From NCBI GenBank assembly GCA_030522415.1, contig CM060112.1, positions 6,727,001 to 6,791,000 on the forward strand: a stretch of 64,000 nucleotides of DNA. Reading direction: 5' to 3'. The notes under the pieces were generated by a model. That model saw nothing but the letters and a program-made list of their open reading frames with translations. It made no database searches and was not told the DNA's origin. The position numbers were made by a program, and so were the translations under genes. This document shows positions 43,601 through 54,325 of the stretch, in pieces. The stretch comes from Channallabes apus (Eukaryota; Chordata; Actinopteri; Siluriformes; Clariidae). Every line of letters begins with the position of its first letter. Positions within the stretch are counted from its first letter, which is position 1.

Positions 43601-44390
43601 TCTTCATCAACACTTAAACAACCCTTATACAACTCGTCAGTAATTGCTTCTAAGTCATCCTGAATTGCCTCTGAAATTCATGTGAGCGTGAGCTTCATGT
43701 GAGCGCTACTTTTTTTATGTGTAACATTAGATACAACGCTAACTAATTTCTAACAGAAGACTAAATCCCAAAGGCTTTCTATTTAACGCTATTTGGGATT
43801 CAACCCTGGAACAGTTAGTTAGCTGAGGTTATTTTAAATTGAAGTAAGTGGAAATATTAAGAGAAACTTAGGGGATTTATAGGACTGTCCGCCTCCATGG
43901 TTTATTCTCATCTGTTGGGTACAGAATTCAAAACTACTTTCACCCCTGCCTACATGTGGTGTTGCGGCAGGCTGAGTGCATGCGATACAGGCATAGTAGT
44001 GGTTGGTGAATTTATCATTATCCGAATATGTTTTTGATAAATAAGTTTTTTCATCATTTTTCATAATTACACTCTGCAAACACCCAGCCCTATTTAACCA
44101 TCGTATGTCAGCTGCTAGTTGTTTCCTACTCTGAAACAAATCACAGGGTGATGAGACAGCATAAAAATCTGGAGGAAATTGCTTTTTGCTTTCTGTTGCC
44201 ATGACTAAACTTCTATGAATTGCTAAAAAGTTACTGCTTTTTAAAAAAATTTAATCTGAACTTCATGTGGCATACCCAACTAAAGTTTTTTATCTTTTTC
44301 TGGTCTAGGAAGGAATGCCTAATTGCAAGTCTTCTCCTGTTTGTAATTCTACAAACACACGAAGGGATCCCAGTATAATGAAATGAAAAA
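43601..44390. other. unassigned; one 122-codon minus frame
   Basis: A minus open frame at 44202-43834 (MATESKKQFPPDFYAV...) has a few cysteines, but no family is recognised and no second copy is seen. I do not call it a gene. It may be part of the Gypsy remnant next to it. Confidence 0.3.
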
Positions 44391-44662
44391 AGATTAAACA
44401 AGAGAATTGAGTCTCTACTCTTCTGAATCTCCAGCTGTCGGACGACTACAGTACATCTGGTACTCGCCACAATTGCAGATAAAAGAAAAATACAAATTGA
44501 CCTCTGCTCTGAGTTTTAAAAATTGAAGTAGTCTCTAAATACACCGGGTCATTCACACTATTGCTGCTCAGAGAGTAGGAAGTCTTTCAGCAAAGGTGGA
44601 AATATAGTGAAACACCAGTGGATTTACTGAAGAGAGAGAGAGAGAAGCCTTATTACATCAAA
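44391..44662 (+). promoter_or_regulatory. 5' flank/leader of the zinc-finger gene
   Basis: This flank is duplicated in inverted orientation at 5020-5262, which shows it is part of a unit that has moved with the gene. A TTTCAG|CAAAGG acceptor-like site ends at about 44590, so the leader may be the end of an intron followed by the coding exon. An (AG)n run precedes the start. No TATA box is clear. Confidence 0.45.
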
Positions 44663-46447
44663 ATGAGTTTTACTAAGGAGAATAATCTTCAGACACAGCC
44701 AGAAGAGAAGCCGTATCACTGTACAGAGTGCGGAAAGAGTTTTACTTTGAAAGACCGTTTTGTTAAACACCAACGGATTCACACGGGTGAGGGGCCTTAT
44801 CGATGTACAGAGTGCGGAAAGAGTTTTTCTCATAGTGGAAATTTAATGACACACCAGCGCACTCACACTGGAGAGAAGCCTTTTTCCTGCTCACTGTGTG
44901 GAAAGGGTTTTACTTTAAGAGGATCTTTAATGACACATCAGCGAATTCACACTGGAGAAAGGCCTTATTCCTGCACCGAATGTGGAAAGAGTTTTGCTCA
45001 ACTTGGAGCGTTATTGAGACACCAACTGATTCACACAGGAGAGAAACCTTATTACTGTGCAGAGTGCGGAATGAGTTTTAAACAACACGGTCATTTCCAA
45101 GAACACAAGCGCTATCACACAGGAGAGAAGCCGTATCAGTGCTCAGAGTGCGGAAAGAGTTTTATACGCAAGGAATGTTTAGTAATACACCAGCGGACTC
45201 ACACTGGAGAGAAGCCGTACCAATGCTTTCAGTGCAACAAGAGTTTTAGTACCCGAAGTAGTTTTGTGAGACATAAGCGCATTCACACCGGAGAGAAGCT
45301 GCAACACTGTTCACAGTGCGGGAAGAGTTTTCTTGACAGAAGTAGTTTAATGAATCATGAGCGCTCTCACACAGGGGAGAAGCCGTATCACTGCGCAGAG
45401 TGCATGAAGAGTTTTAAAACCAAGAAAGCTTTAGTAATACACCAGCGGATTCACACTGGAGAGAAGCCGTACCACTGCTTACAGTGCGACAAGAGTTTTA
45501 CTAAAAAAAGTAATTGTGTGAACCACAAGTGCACTCACACAGGAGAGAAGCCGTATCACTGCACAGAATGCGGGAAAAGTTATAAATCTAAAGAATATTT
45601 AGTAATACACCAGCGGACTCACACTGGAGAGAACCTGTACCACTGCTTACAGTGCGGCAAGAGTTTTACTGCCCAAACTAATTTTGCAAGACATACGCGC
45701 TTTCACACCGGCGAGAAGCTGCAACACTGTTTACAGTGCGGCAAGAGTTTCCTTAACAGAAGTAGTTTAATGAATCACGAGCGCACTCACACAGGGGAGA
45801 AGCCATATTACTGCACAGAGTGCATGAAGAGTTATAAAACCAAGGGAGCTTTAGTAATACACCAGCGGACTCACAATGGAGAGAAGCCATATCCCTGTGC
45901 AGAGTGCATGAAGAGTTATAAAACCAAGGGAGCTTTAGTAATACACCAGCGGATTCACACTGGAGAGAAGCCGTACCACTGCTTACAGTGCGGCAAGAGT
46001 TTTACTAAAAAAAGTTATTGTGTGAAACACGAGCGTATTCACACAAGAGAGAAGCCCTATCACTGCACAGAATGCGGGAAGAGTTATAAATCTAAAGAAT
46101 ATTTAGTAATACACCAGCGGATTCACACTGGAGAGAACCTGTACCACTGCTTACAGTGCGGCAAGAGTTTTACTGACAAAAGGTATTGTGCGATACACGA
46201 GCGCATTCACACAAGAGAGAAGCCGTATTGCTGCACAGAATGCGGGAAGAGTTATAAATCTAAAGAATATTTAGAAAAACACAAGCGGATTCACACTGGA
46301 GAGAAGCCGTATCACTGCACAGAATGTGGGAAGAGTTTTACACAACAGAAGCATGTCAAAAGCCATCATTGCGTTCGTTTAGCAGAGGAGATGCTCAACA
46401 CTGCTCAACAAACTACCGTCGTCGTACATATACGAGAAGCTGCATGA
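44663..46447 (+). CDS. C2H2 zinc-finger protein with 19 intact fingers plus one degenerate
   Basis: 594 codons in a single open exon. The first ATG is at 44663 (MSFTKENNLQTQ); the open frame upstream has no ATG. After a 17-residue leader come 20 fingers of exactly 28 residues each, C-x2-C-x12-H-x3-H with TGEKP-type linkers. Finger 20 loses its last His. No KRAB, SCAN or BTB domain is encoded in this exon; one could lie on an upstream exon. Fingers 7-11 and 12-17 are a tandem duplication with one extra copy (14 and 15 nearly identical), and 18-19 repeat 16-17. Predicted sequence-specific DNA binding in the nucleus; fish and tetrapod expanded arrays often target transposons, which is inference here. 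Confidence 0.85.
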   Translation: MSFTKENNLQTQPEEKPYHCTECGKSFTLKDRFVKHQRIHTGEGPYRCTECGKSFSHSGNLMTHQRTHTGEKPFSCSLCGKGFTLRGSLMTHQRIHTGERPYSCTECGKSFAQLGALLRHQLIHTGEKPYYCAECGMSFKQHGHFQEHKRYHTGEKPYQCSECGKSFIRKECLVIHQRTHTGEKPYQCFQCNKSFSTRSSFVRHKRIHTGEKLQHCSQCGKSFLDRSSLMNHERSHTGEKPYHCAECMKSFKTKKALVIHQRIHTGEKPYHCLQCDKSFTKKSNCVNHKCTHTGEKPYHCTECGKSYKSKEYLVIHQRTHTGENLYHCLQCGKSFTAQTNFARHTRFHTGEKLQHCLQCGKSFLNRSSLMNHERTHTGEKPYYCTECMKSYKTKGALVIHQRTHNGEKPYPCAECMKSYKTKGALVIHQRIHTGEKPYHCLQCGKSFTKKSYCVKHERIHTREKPYHCTECGKSYKSKEYLVIHQRIHTGENLYHCLQCGKSFTDKRYCAIHERIHTREKPYCCTECGKSYKSKEYLEKHKRIHTGEKPYHCTECGKSFTQQKHVKSHHCVRLAEEMLNTAQQTTVVVHIREAA

Positions 46448-46646
46448 CTCTTAACTCCGTGGACTGAGCTTCATTTAAACATGTACATTCAAGGCATACA
46501 GATGAATTGTCAAGAAATTTTATTATTATTATAGGTGTGATGATGCATCCTTATTTAATTTAGACTGATTCTCAGACGATTTAGAACTAAACAAAAGGTC
46601 ACAGTCTTATTGTTGTACAATTCTCTTCATCTCTGTTCATTTAATG
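46448..46646. other. 3' flank of the zinc-finger gene
   Basis: Presumed 3' UTR; I see no AATAAA before the hAT insertion. Confidence 0.4.
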
Positions 46647-47849
46647 CAGTGGTTCTCAAACTTTTTCTGTCATTCCCCACTTAAGGGGTTGAGCGAATTT
46701 TCAAGGCCCACTTGTCAACAAAATAATAACGAAATCGGCCAAGTTTACTTTTTATTGACATCAATTTCTAAACCAATACGATCAAACAACACCAAATTAA
46801 AAACAGATATAATACATGTGCAATTGTTATAAAAGGCTTACGTTGTCACTTATCTTTGCATTATTGACCCCATGTTTATTAGCTGCTCAGTAATCGTTTG
46901 TAGTTTTTTTGCACTGGCCAATTCTGTATGCAACTTTGAATGAAGCCATTTGTGCTTTGCTGTCCACTGATTCAGATTTTACCATGCGATTATCCTGCTG
47001 TCTGTATTCTGCCAGCTTTCTTTGAAAGAAGTCGAGTGGCTTATTAACATGACTGGAGTGTGTTGTCTCCAAGTGTCTTCCTAATTTGTTGGGTCTCATG
47101 CGGGTCTGCTGCCAGCTGGAGACACACACAGGTCTCTCTTCTGCCCCCACCATCCCCACCATGAATCCAAGCTCAAGATAGGCTTCATTAGGGCTGGGCG
47201 ATAGAACCAAAATCTTCTATCACGGTAGAAGCAATTTTCTACCTTGATAACGATATCTCACAATATAGCAATTTGTATCTGAAAATGCATAAATAAAAAT
47301 TCAAACACAAAGAAACTGTTTTACATAATTACATTTTTTAAATGTAATTTTATTTAAACTGTGAATTGTTGAGGTTTGCCGCATTTTTTTTTTTTTTACT
47401 TTGGCCATATTCGTTTGGAGGCTTGGATTTCAGATGATAGCAAATGATCCACCACTTGTTAAAACAGTGCACTTGAGTACCTTGCAAATCACGTTCGGCG
47501 CAGTCTATTTCTGTCAGAGTCGCGCAGTGCTGCCCAGTGGGTCGCGCAGGTTTGTGATTCGAGCAGCGCTGCTCAGGTTGGTCCGACGTTAAACCGTTAT
47601 TGTTGCACTATGGTTCCACTTTTTCTCCCGGCCCACAACTGATGTTATTTTAAATTTACTTGTATTAATGATCCATTTATTTGTGTGTGATTGTTTACTT
47701 TTGAGCGTACGCTCTTCATTATCAATAAAGAAAAGCATGAATTATGTACTTTCCTGTTATTTTCCACTAATTTCCTCCCGTTCATTGCGCCCCACCTGTC
47801 ATGTCTGTATTCCCCACTAGTGGCGTGCCCCACACTTTGAGAACCACTG
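46647..47849. mobile_element. internally deleted hAT element (ZBED5/Charlie-like)
   Basis: Ends CAGTGGTTCTCAAACTTT and ...CACTTTGAGAACCACTG are inverted repeats of hAT-Charlie type, with a perfect 8-bp duplication ATTTAATG (46639-46646 and 47850-47857). 1,203 bp. A second hAT end (TAGGGCTGGGCGATA) begins at about 47190, so another small element lies inside. Confidence 0.9.
46887..47160 (-). pseudogene. hAT transposase N-terminal remnant (BED-finger side)
   Basis: The minus frame has RPNKLGRHLETTHSSHVNKP and LDFFQRKLAEYRQQ, the end of a BED-type finger and the following region of ZBED5-like hAT transposases (phrases K-L-x-R-H-x-x-T-x-H and K-P-L-x-F-F). The first two cysteines are disturbed (VCVSSWQQ) and the catalytic RNase H-like core is missing. 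Confidence 0.7.
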
Positions 47850-47857
47850 ATTTAATG

Positions 47858-48180
47858 TATTAGTATTGTTAAAACATGTTTCAAAAATGTTTATCAAAAC
47901 CGATAGAGGAAAAAGTCCATGTTTTAATTTAGTTAATTAATTATTTTATGAATGAATATACCATGCTTTGTTGTAAACAATTCTGAATAATTAATACAAA
48001 ACAGTCCTCATGTTTGTCTTTATTATAATTAAAAATGTCACACATTTTTCTCATCTGATATTTTACCACATTATTTAAATTTACCCTTAAGCATTTGGCA
48101 GGCGCTCTCATTCAGAAAAAAAAGTGCTTTGAGGTTTTCGGCACTGGATAGATGGGTTACTATGCTACAGTATTAACTAA
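47858..48180. other. unassigned spacer
   Basis: Includes sequence shared with 2297-2345 and 49900-49950 (ACCATG(C/A)TTTGTTG, AATTAATACAAAACAGTC) and a short phrase like that at 42190. No gene. Confidence 0.4.
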
Positions 48181-48902
48181 GGCTACGTTTACACTTCAGG
48201 TCTCGATGCCCAATTCTGATTTGTTGCCTATATCTGATTTTTTGACCGTCTGTTTACACGTTATTTCAACTATGACTCGTATCCGATACACCTGTTTACA
48301 CTTGTCATACAATCTGAAACATCGCGCATAGTTAAAGGGAGGTTCTTGCGCTACAAACTAGCCCAGATACACGAAGGGGAAATATGCTTAACTCTAGCTA
48401 TGCGATATATGCAAAGTTTGCGAAACGTCACCATGGTTTTAAGACGGAGAAGGAGAAAAAAAAATTGCAGCCTGCGCATATGCTTCATTCACCAAATACT
48501 GATTTCTTAATGTTATTTAGCCCAAATAAGCATTAACACACGGCAAGGGGCGGGGTTTGGGGGGTGCTTTTCCTTTTCCATGTCACCTGCGATGTTATCA
48601 GTCCACATGTGCTTTCACCGGAGAATAGCATTACGTCATTAAACCGCGAAGAAGTCGTAGCTTGAATGACGTACAGAACACAATAACTCAGGAAATCCGA
48701 TCTGTGTGTTTACACGACAATCACATTAGCACATATCTGATTTATTTCCACATATGAAGGAGGCCTGAAACCGATCTCAAAATATCGGAATGCATGCGTT
48801 TTTTTTCCTGTTTACACGGACATAGAACATATCCGCTATATGTCACATATGAGCAAAAAAATCGGAATCGGGTCACATTTACCCAGCAGTGTAAACGTAG
48901 CC
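48181..48902. mobile_element. PIF/Harbinger-like MITE
   Basis: Terminal inverted repeats GGCTACGTTTACACT...AGTGTAAACGTAGCC flanked by TAA on both sides (48178-48180 and 48903-48905), the TWA target of PIF/Harbinger. 722 bp; ends with internal GTTTACAC phrases repeated. No transposase. A hAT of the same look cannot be excluded. Confidence 0.7.
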
Positions 48903-48905
48903 TAA

Positions 48906-49889
48906 GTACCATCAGTCAAACACAATTGGGCAGTTTGACTGGGAAGTTGTTTTTTTTTTTTTTTTTTGGTAAAGTGGAGGTGGGTGGGACAGGGGGATTA
49001 GTCCAAGTATTGAAGTATCAATCAATAATGGATTAATCCTCTGTAATTACTGATATCTCAGTGTAGTTTTACAGTATGTAATGTGGTGTCCAGTTCATGT
49101 GTGACATCAGCTGACTTTATTTTATCGCCCTATAACGTTGCTGAGCCAAGAACTGAGCGACACTGAACTTTTTCACTCCTTTAACCATTAAATCCGTTAA
49201 GCCTCTTACATAGCAGACTGTGATGCACTGGGTATTCTAATGCCTTTCTTTTGTGCCCTTTTGTTTGTGTTACATTAGCTTTTCTTTAGGATTGGCCCAG
49301 GTGGGCTGGCCTTTGGATCTTGTTGGTGTAGACGGACCTTAGGTGTCCATGATCCTGTCATCAGTTTACTGGTATATAATTTGATGATCAGTGAAATTCA
49401 ATTCACCGGTTGGCTGTGTCATGGCAGATCAGTGTATAGCTGTGTTGTGAAAATAACTTCCTATTCGCATAATCTCCTTCAATTAGTGAAGCGTCTGTAA
49501 TAGGATTGTTAGTTTGATTTCCAATTGATGCTGTAGCTTCCCACAGCCCGGGGCCTAGAGAGAGCTGATTGGCCGTGCTCTTTCAGAAGGTTGGAATGGA
49601 GACCTAGCGCTCACTTCAATCACGGCTCTACAACCAATCATGGGCGTCTGTGAGATCACGCAAGCAGAAGGAACTCTCTCCCTCTACTCCGAGTGTGTTA
49701 CGCCGCTCTCAACGGTTCGTGAATGAACAATTAAAAAAGATGCGGTCAGCTGGAGTCATGTGGTTCTTCGGTCCTCACTGACTGATTGTAGTAGCCTGAA
49801 TGTGGGATCCCCCTAGTGACAGGTGGGACTTGGATACAACCAAATTAGTGAGAAAATTGGGGAAAAATTTAAAATAACACACACACAAG
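48906..49889. other. unassigned non-coding DNA
   Basis: Contains a T-run (48949-48967) followed by GTGGG repeats resembling 2230-2280 and so probably the start of the duplicated block. Otherwise nothing is recognised. Confidence 0.4.
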
Positions 49890-51080
49890 GGTGTTTCAAC
49901 AATATATACCATGATTTGTTGCACATTTTTAGAATAATTAATACAAAACAGTCTGTTTAACTTGTCCGCACTCTGGCTGTACAATTTTTTTTTATAAATA
50001 TATGATTTTTCACCATAATCTTCTTTTCAATACACTTTGGCCATATTTATATCCCCTACACCCAAAAACAATATGAATCACTGCACACTGCTCTTCTTCC
50101 ATAACACGTTCGCACCTGCACAACTGGGGAGACAGTAGCCTTGAATGGAAAGCGCTGATGTTTACTCACCACTCCACTGTTAATTAACTGTTGCTCAGAC
50201 TAATAACTGCAATTCAGGTTCTTATCTGACACTTTATTCAGTCTGCAGGGTTTAACTAAAGAGGAGGAGAAACTCCGGGTAAGTTTAAGTAACTGTCAGC
50301 GAGCAGGCTAGCTTCTCAGGCTGTGTTTCCATAGTAACTAACTGAGAGCTGAGCTAAACCCAAATCCTTTATTTTTCACAAAATCCACTATCTATAGTTA
50401 TACCCCTGGTGATAATTTAAAATTTGGTTTGATGTTTGTATTTTCATGGCAGCTTCCGGCCTGGCTAAGTGTTTCTTCCCAGAAGGTTTGTTCTCCCCCT
50501 TTAATGATGGATCCTTCTTTTTGAATGAGTCTTTATCATGCCTCAGAAGAATGAGTAGTCTCATAGAGTGATACACTCATTTTCTCCTGGACATGCATGC
50601 ACAAAGCCTCGCATATCCTCCATAGATTATGTACAGGAAACAGAATTGAGCGGTTAATCTCCTGAAGGTTCGTTGCAGTTGGCCTGAAGTGTTCAGTCAT
50701 GTTAAGTGTGATTCCAAACCGCAGGGAGCAAAAATATTCAGTTCAAAGGAAACCGCAAACGGTGTAGGTAACATCCAGGTCTTCACCAGAAAAGGGAATG
50801 AAAAATGTCCCATAAGTCGCGTCTCGCTGGAGCTTGAAAAAGGATCTATATATTTATCATTATTACTGAGGATGACATTATAATAAAAGAGCAGAAAAAA
50901 GTATTTTAATGTAATTTTTAAAATCCTTAGTCTTATAGAGGCTAGTAATCTGTAAAAAAAAATCAATTATTATTATTACTTCATAATTTATTTACAAACT
51001 GTTTCAACAGTATGGTTTATATTGGTATCAGGTTTTATTTCAATAAATATTTAATATTTAATGTCAGTAGTGGTGGATTT
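49890..51080 (+). repeat. zinc-finger-locus duplicated block, copy 2
   Basis: Parallel to copy 1 (2297-3140) over about 1 kb: CCATGATTTGTTG, GAATCACTGCACAC, TTTATTCAGTCTGCAGGG, donor GTAAGT at 50279-50280, acceptor-like TTTCATGGCAG at about 50450, and the CCGCAGGGAGC segment at 50720. A 3' piece (50620-50890) matches the inverted 4250-4560. No open frame. Confidence 0.65.
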
Positions 51081-51139
51081 CCACAGCTGAGAAAATGTAT
51101 AAAACTGAGAAAATGTTTCATTTTAAGGGAAAAATATGG

Positions 51140-51320
51140 TGAATCAAAATGTCATGTGTCAACAAATCCCAAATGATAAATTTTCTCGGATTAAACTTTT
51201 GATCTGTCATCTATGTTCTATTCTGAATAAAATATTGACATTTGCCATCTCCATATCATTGCATTCAGTTTTTATTCACAATTTGTTTAGTGTCCCAACT
51301 TTTTTGGAATCCGGTTTGTA
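51140..51320. mobile_element. 3' end of a Tc1/mariner-like element
   Basis: TTTTTATTCACAATTTG...GTCCCAACTTTTTTGGAATCC-GGTTTGTA is the right-hand terminus of a very common fish DNA element, recognised from memory. The left part is degraded and the other end is absent. Confidence 0.55.
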
Positions 51321-51423
51321 GTTTTTATTAGACATAACGAGTCACACACCTTGAGTATAGTCCCATGGTCTCTCACTTCGCATATATAAAGACCATGCAT
51401 TACCAAGTGCTAGAAAAAACAAA

Positions 51424-52300
51424 ATGAATAATATAACAATGAATGTGAAGGACAGCAAAGGAAGAACCCTTACTCTTAATGTTTCCAAGGAAATTGCAGA
51501 AAGAATGAAAACTGGTAAGTAAATGGAAGAACTGGAATAAATACAAGTTAACAATGATTTGTGTGATAGTTTTGAGTATTTCCTCAGATCAGGAGTTCCA
51601 TTCTGATGTCATGGCAAAAGTTACAGCCGTTGACACAAAACAAGGTAAACACTTGTGATGAACAAACACATACTGGACACATAAGTGACAACTAAATTTT
51701 GTAGTGGGTGGTAACCCTTCAGAAGCCAGAAAACCATCCTCCGTCCAGATAGACTGCCCTGAATCACAAGGTATGGCAGACTGGAAAAAAGATACATTTG
51801 TTTGCAGTGGTAAAAAACTTCTTTTTCAGAAATCACACAAAATGACGTTGCTACTTTTAGACCTTACAAAAACTTATCAGCAACTCTACTTCCGCAACAA
51901 AACTGCTTTTTATAAAAAGCTACTAACTACTTTTTCACAAAAAGGATACACCTTGTCAAATGAAAAAATTTGAAAAAAGTTAACCAACATGTTAACTAAC
52001 TTTTGTACTTACAAAAGAGTTAAGGCTTGCCGCCGTGCAACTGGGGAGGGAAAGCAAACCTACACACTAAGTCTAAGACTGCACTGTATAAGATAATTTT
52101 GCATCTTATTACAAAGTCACTTTCGTATTACATTGTGCTTTTTCTGCAGCAAATGGATGAGCTATTTGGGTCCTCTGGGATAGGAACTGCACCACCTGGA
52201 ACTATCTGCTCTACTCCTCGATGTTTGGAAGATCCACCTTCTCAAAACATTTTCTTATTATGTTTCAAGAAAATGTCTACGTACTTTTATTGTCATCTCT
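51424..52300 (+). pseudogene. spliced Myb/SANT-like protein gene, disrupted
   Basis: Three exons join in one phase-1 frame: exon 1 51424-51514 (MNNITMNVKDSKGRTL...; donor GTAAGT), exon 2 51588-51644 (acceptor CTCAG, donor GTAAAC), exon 3 51705 onward (acceptor TTTGTAG). Exon 3 runs into a helix-rich region, MTLLLLDLTKTYQQLYF...KKLLTTFSQKGYTLSNEKI, and after a TGA (51971-51973) the same frame continues KKLTNMLTNFCTYKRVKACR, then TGEGKQTY. A likely next exon starts at 52150 after TTTCTGCAG: QMDELFGSSG. This order matches trihelix/Myb-like domains in PIF/Harbinger DNA-binding partners and MSANTD-type genes. The usual Trp is not obvious. Whether it is a host gene or a Harbinger partner gene is open. 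Confidence 0.55.
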
Positions 52301-53126
52301 TTTTTTCAGTTACAATTTCAAAATGCACTTTGAGGTGACATTTCAGAGCTTTTGCCTTGCATTTGTTGCTCTTTCATACAATTTTACTAGTAAGTCTTAC
52401 AGACTAAATTATATTAACTGTCTACTGTACAATTTTTAACGTTCACTGTGAAAATCTGTTTCAAAGGAAAGGTCATTGAAAAACTAAATATCTCATCCCC
52501 ATTCACTGCAATAGTACTGAAAAGAAATACTATGGAAATCTGTGGAGGATAACATTGTTCCAAATATCTTTGTAATTATCTGAAAGCTAATAAACAGGAC
52601 CACGGGTAGTAATGACATCCTGTATAGGTAGAATATAAGGGTTCAGGAGAATATACCAAATTGTAGTTAAATTATGCTGACTTTATGTAGTTCGCACCTC
52701 CACTTGTTCTTTGGAAAGCCTGAAATGACTGCGAAATTCTGAGGGACTGTATAGGGGGACAACCTCCTCCACAAATTGTAGTACTTTTGGAACTAATCTA
52801 TACAATAAATGTAAGGATTTCTTGGTTTTGGTAGACCCCCCTTTTGTCTACTCAGTGCTCCGCCTGTATTCTGCTGTCCCGCCTGGATCCAGGGAACCCC
52901 TCAATGAATCACACAGACCAGTGCTCAGTGAGACGTGCAAAGTTTATTGTGGAAAACAGGAGTATCAAAATAAAGAGCAGGTGGTTATATCTGGTCCATA
53001 ATGTTTATAAAAGATAATCATGGAGAAAAACAAGCACTTGGGAGAGAATAAAAACATGTACTTATTATTATTGTACTTATTATATACACATGCATTGTAA
53101 TTCAAATTGTCATTCAGTGTTTTTTG
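52301..53126. other. unassigned non-coding DNA
   Basis: Could include 3' parts of the Myb/SANT-like gene. No domain, repeat end or RNA gene recognised. Confidence 0.35.
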
Positions 53127-53139
53127 TAGAACTGGGATA

Positions 53140-53497
53140 TTCATTCATTTTCTGTACCGCTTTATCCTTATATACAGGGTCGCGGGGGCCTGGAGCCTAT
53201 CCCAGGAAACTTAGGGCACAAGGCGGGGTACACCCTGGACAGGGTGCCAATCCATCGCAGGGCACACACACATACACACATACACACACTATGGGCAATT
53301 TAGAATGTCAATTAGCCTAACCTGCATATCTTTGGACTGTGGGAGGAAACCGGAGTAACCGGAGGAAACCCACCAAGCACGGGGAGAACATGCAAACTCC
53401 ATGCACACAGAGACGGGAATGGAGCCTGGCCGGGGAATCGAACCCAGACCCTGGCGGTGCAAGGCGACAGTGCTAACCACTACACCACCGTGCCGCC
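53140..53497 (-). mobile_element. tRNA-derived SINE, copy 4
   Basis: Minus-strand member with A- and B-box-like motifs at its right end and the (GAAT)n tail at its left end. Flanked by a 13-bp duplication TAGAACTGGGATA (53127-53139, 53498-53510). Confidence 0.9.
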
Positions 53498-53510
53498 TAG
53501 AACTGGGATA

Positions 53511-53985
53511 GATTCCAACAATTAAGGTTTACACGACTGTTGAACATGCAATATAAAAACTTATTTGTATTTGTACTATAAACATAAAACAAGTAGCTTA
53601 CTCTCCAACAGCAATTACAGCTAATTATTTATTGCTTACAGAAGCCTAACACCACTAAACAAAACATAATTTGATTAAGTATAAGCTTGATTTGTAAAAC
53701 AGTATTTGTTCAGTTACTTTAAATGAAATGATTTACACATGCACATATATTGTTTATAAACTTACCGTCGTTGTTCATTCTGCTGCATTTCTTCCAACAA
53801 AAAAGGTATTTCTATAGCTTCCAGTTCATCTGCAGCCACAGCATGAGCTCGAACACACCTAAAAACTATCTGTAAATAACCCAGAAAAACGACCCAACAG
53901 CGGCAACCCAGCGTTTGGGTAGAAAAAACAACCCAGCATTTTTTAGTGTGTACATGCATGAATTTAACACGTATAAATTTGTGTC
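53511..53985. other. unassigned
   Basis: A 101-codon minus frame at 54067-53762 overlaps this, but shows no family signature; not called. Confidence 0.35.
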
Positions 53986-54325
53986 TGTTGTATTTCTGGG
54001 AAAGAGAAATCTCTTTCGCGCGTTCATCTGACTTTAGATCAAATCTCGGCAAAGTAAAAGAGCGCACACGCGCGCCGCGGGTTCACGCGAACATTTTACA
54101 TTCAATAAAAGGATTATTCACAACCACATTTCGGCCATTCACACACATGCATTGAGCTTCGTTGTTTGTATACACTTTTACTTTTCCCCTACTAATCTCC
54201 CCTTTGATAAAAAGGCTCTCGATATGAGCAGCTTTATTTCACTCATAATATTCCTCTATCATAAACAGAGGCGACATATACTTGCTGATTAAACACTGCA
54301 TTTTAAAAAATCTTTTAAAGGAATC
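53986..54325. repeat. dispersed relative of the TA-flanked element's repeat module
   Basis: GCGCGTTCATCTGACTTTAGATCAAA, CGGCCATTCACACACATGCATTG, GATATGAGCAGCTTTA and GGCGACATATACTTGCTGATTAAACACTGCATTTT match the module at about 14970-15150, 16805-16990 and 18330-18370. The module therefore exists outside the 7.9-kb element. Confidence 0.7.

Noticed and set aside
43834..44202. 122-codon minus ORF near the zinc-finger gene
   Set aside because: No family, no splice context, no second copy.
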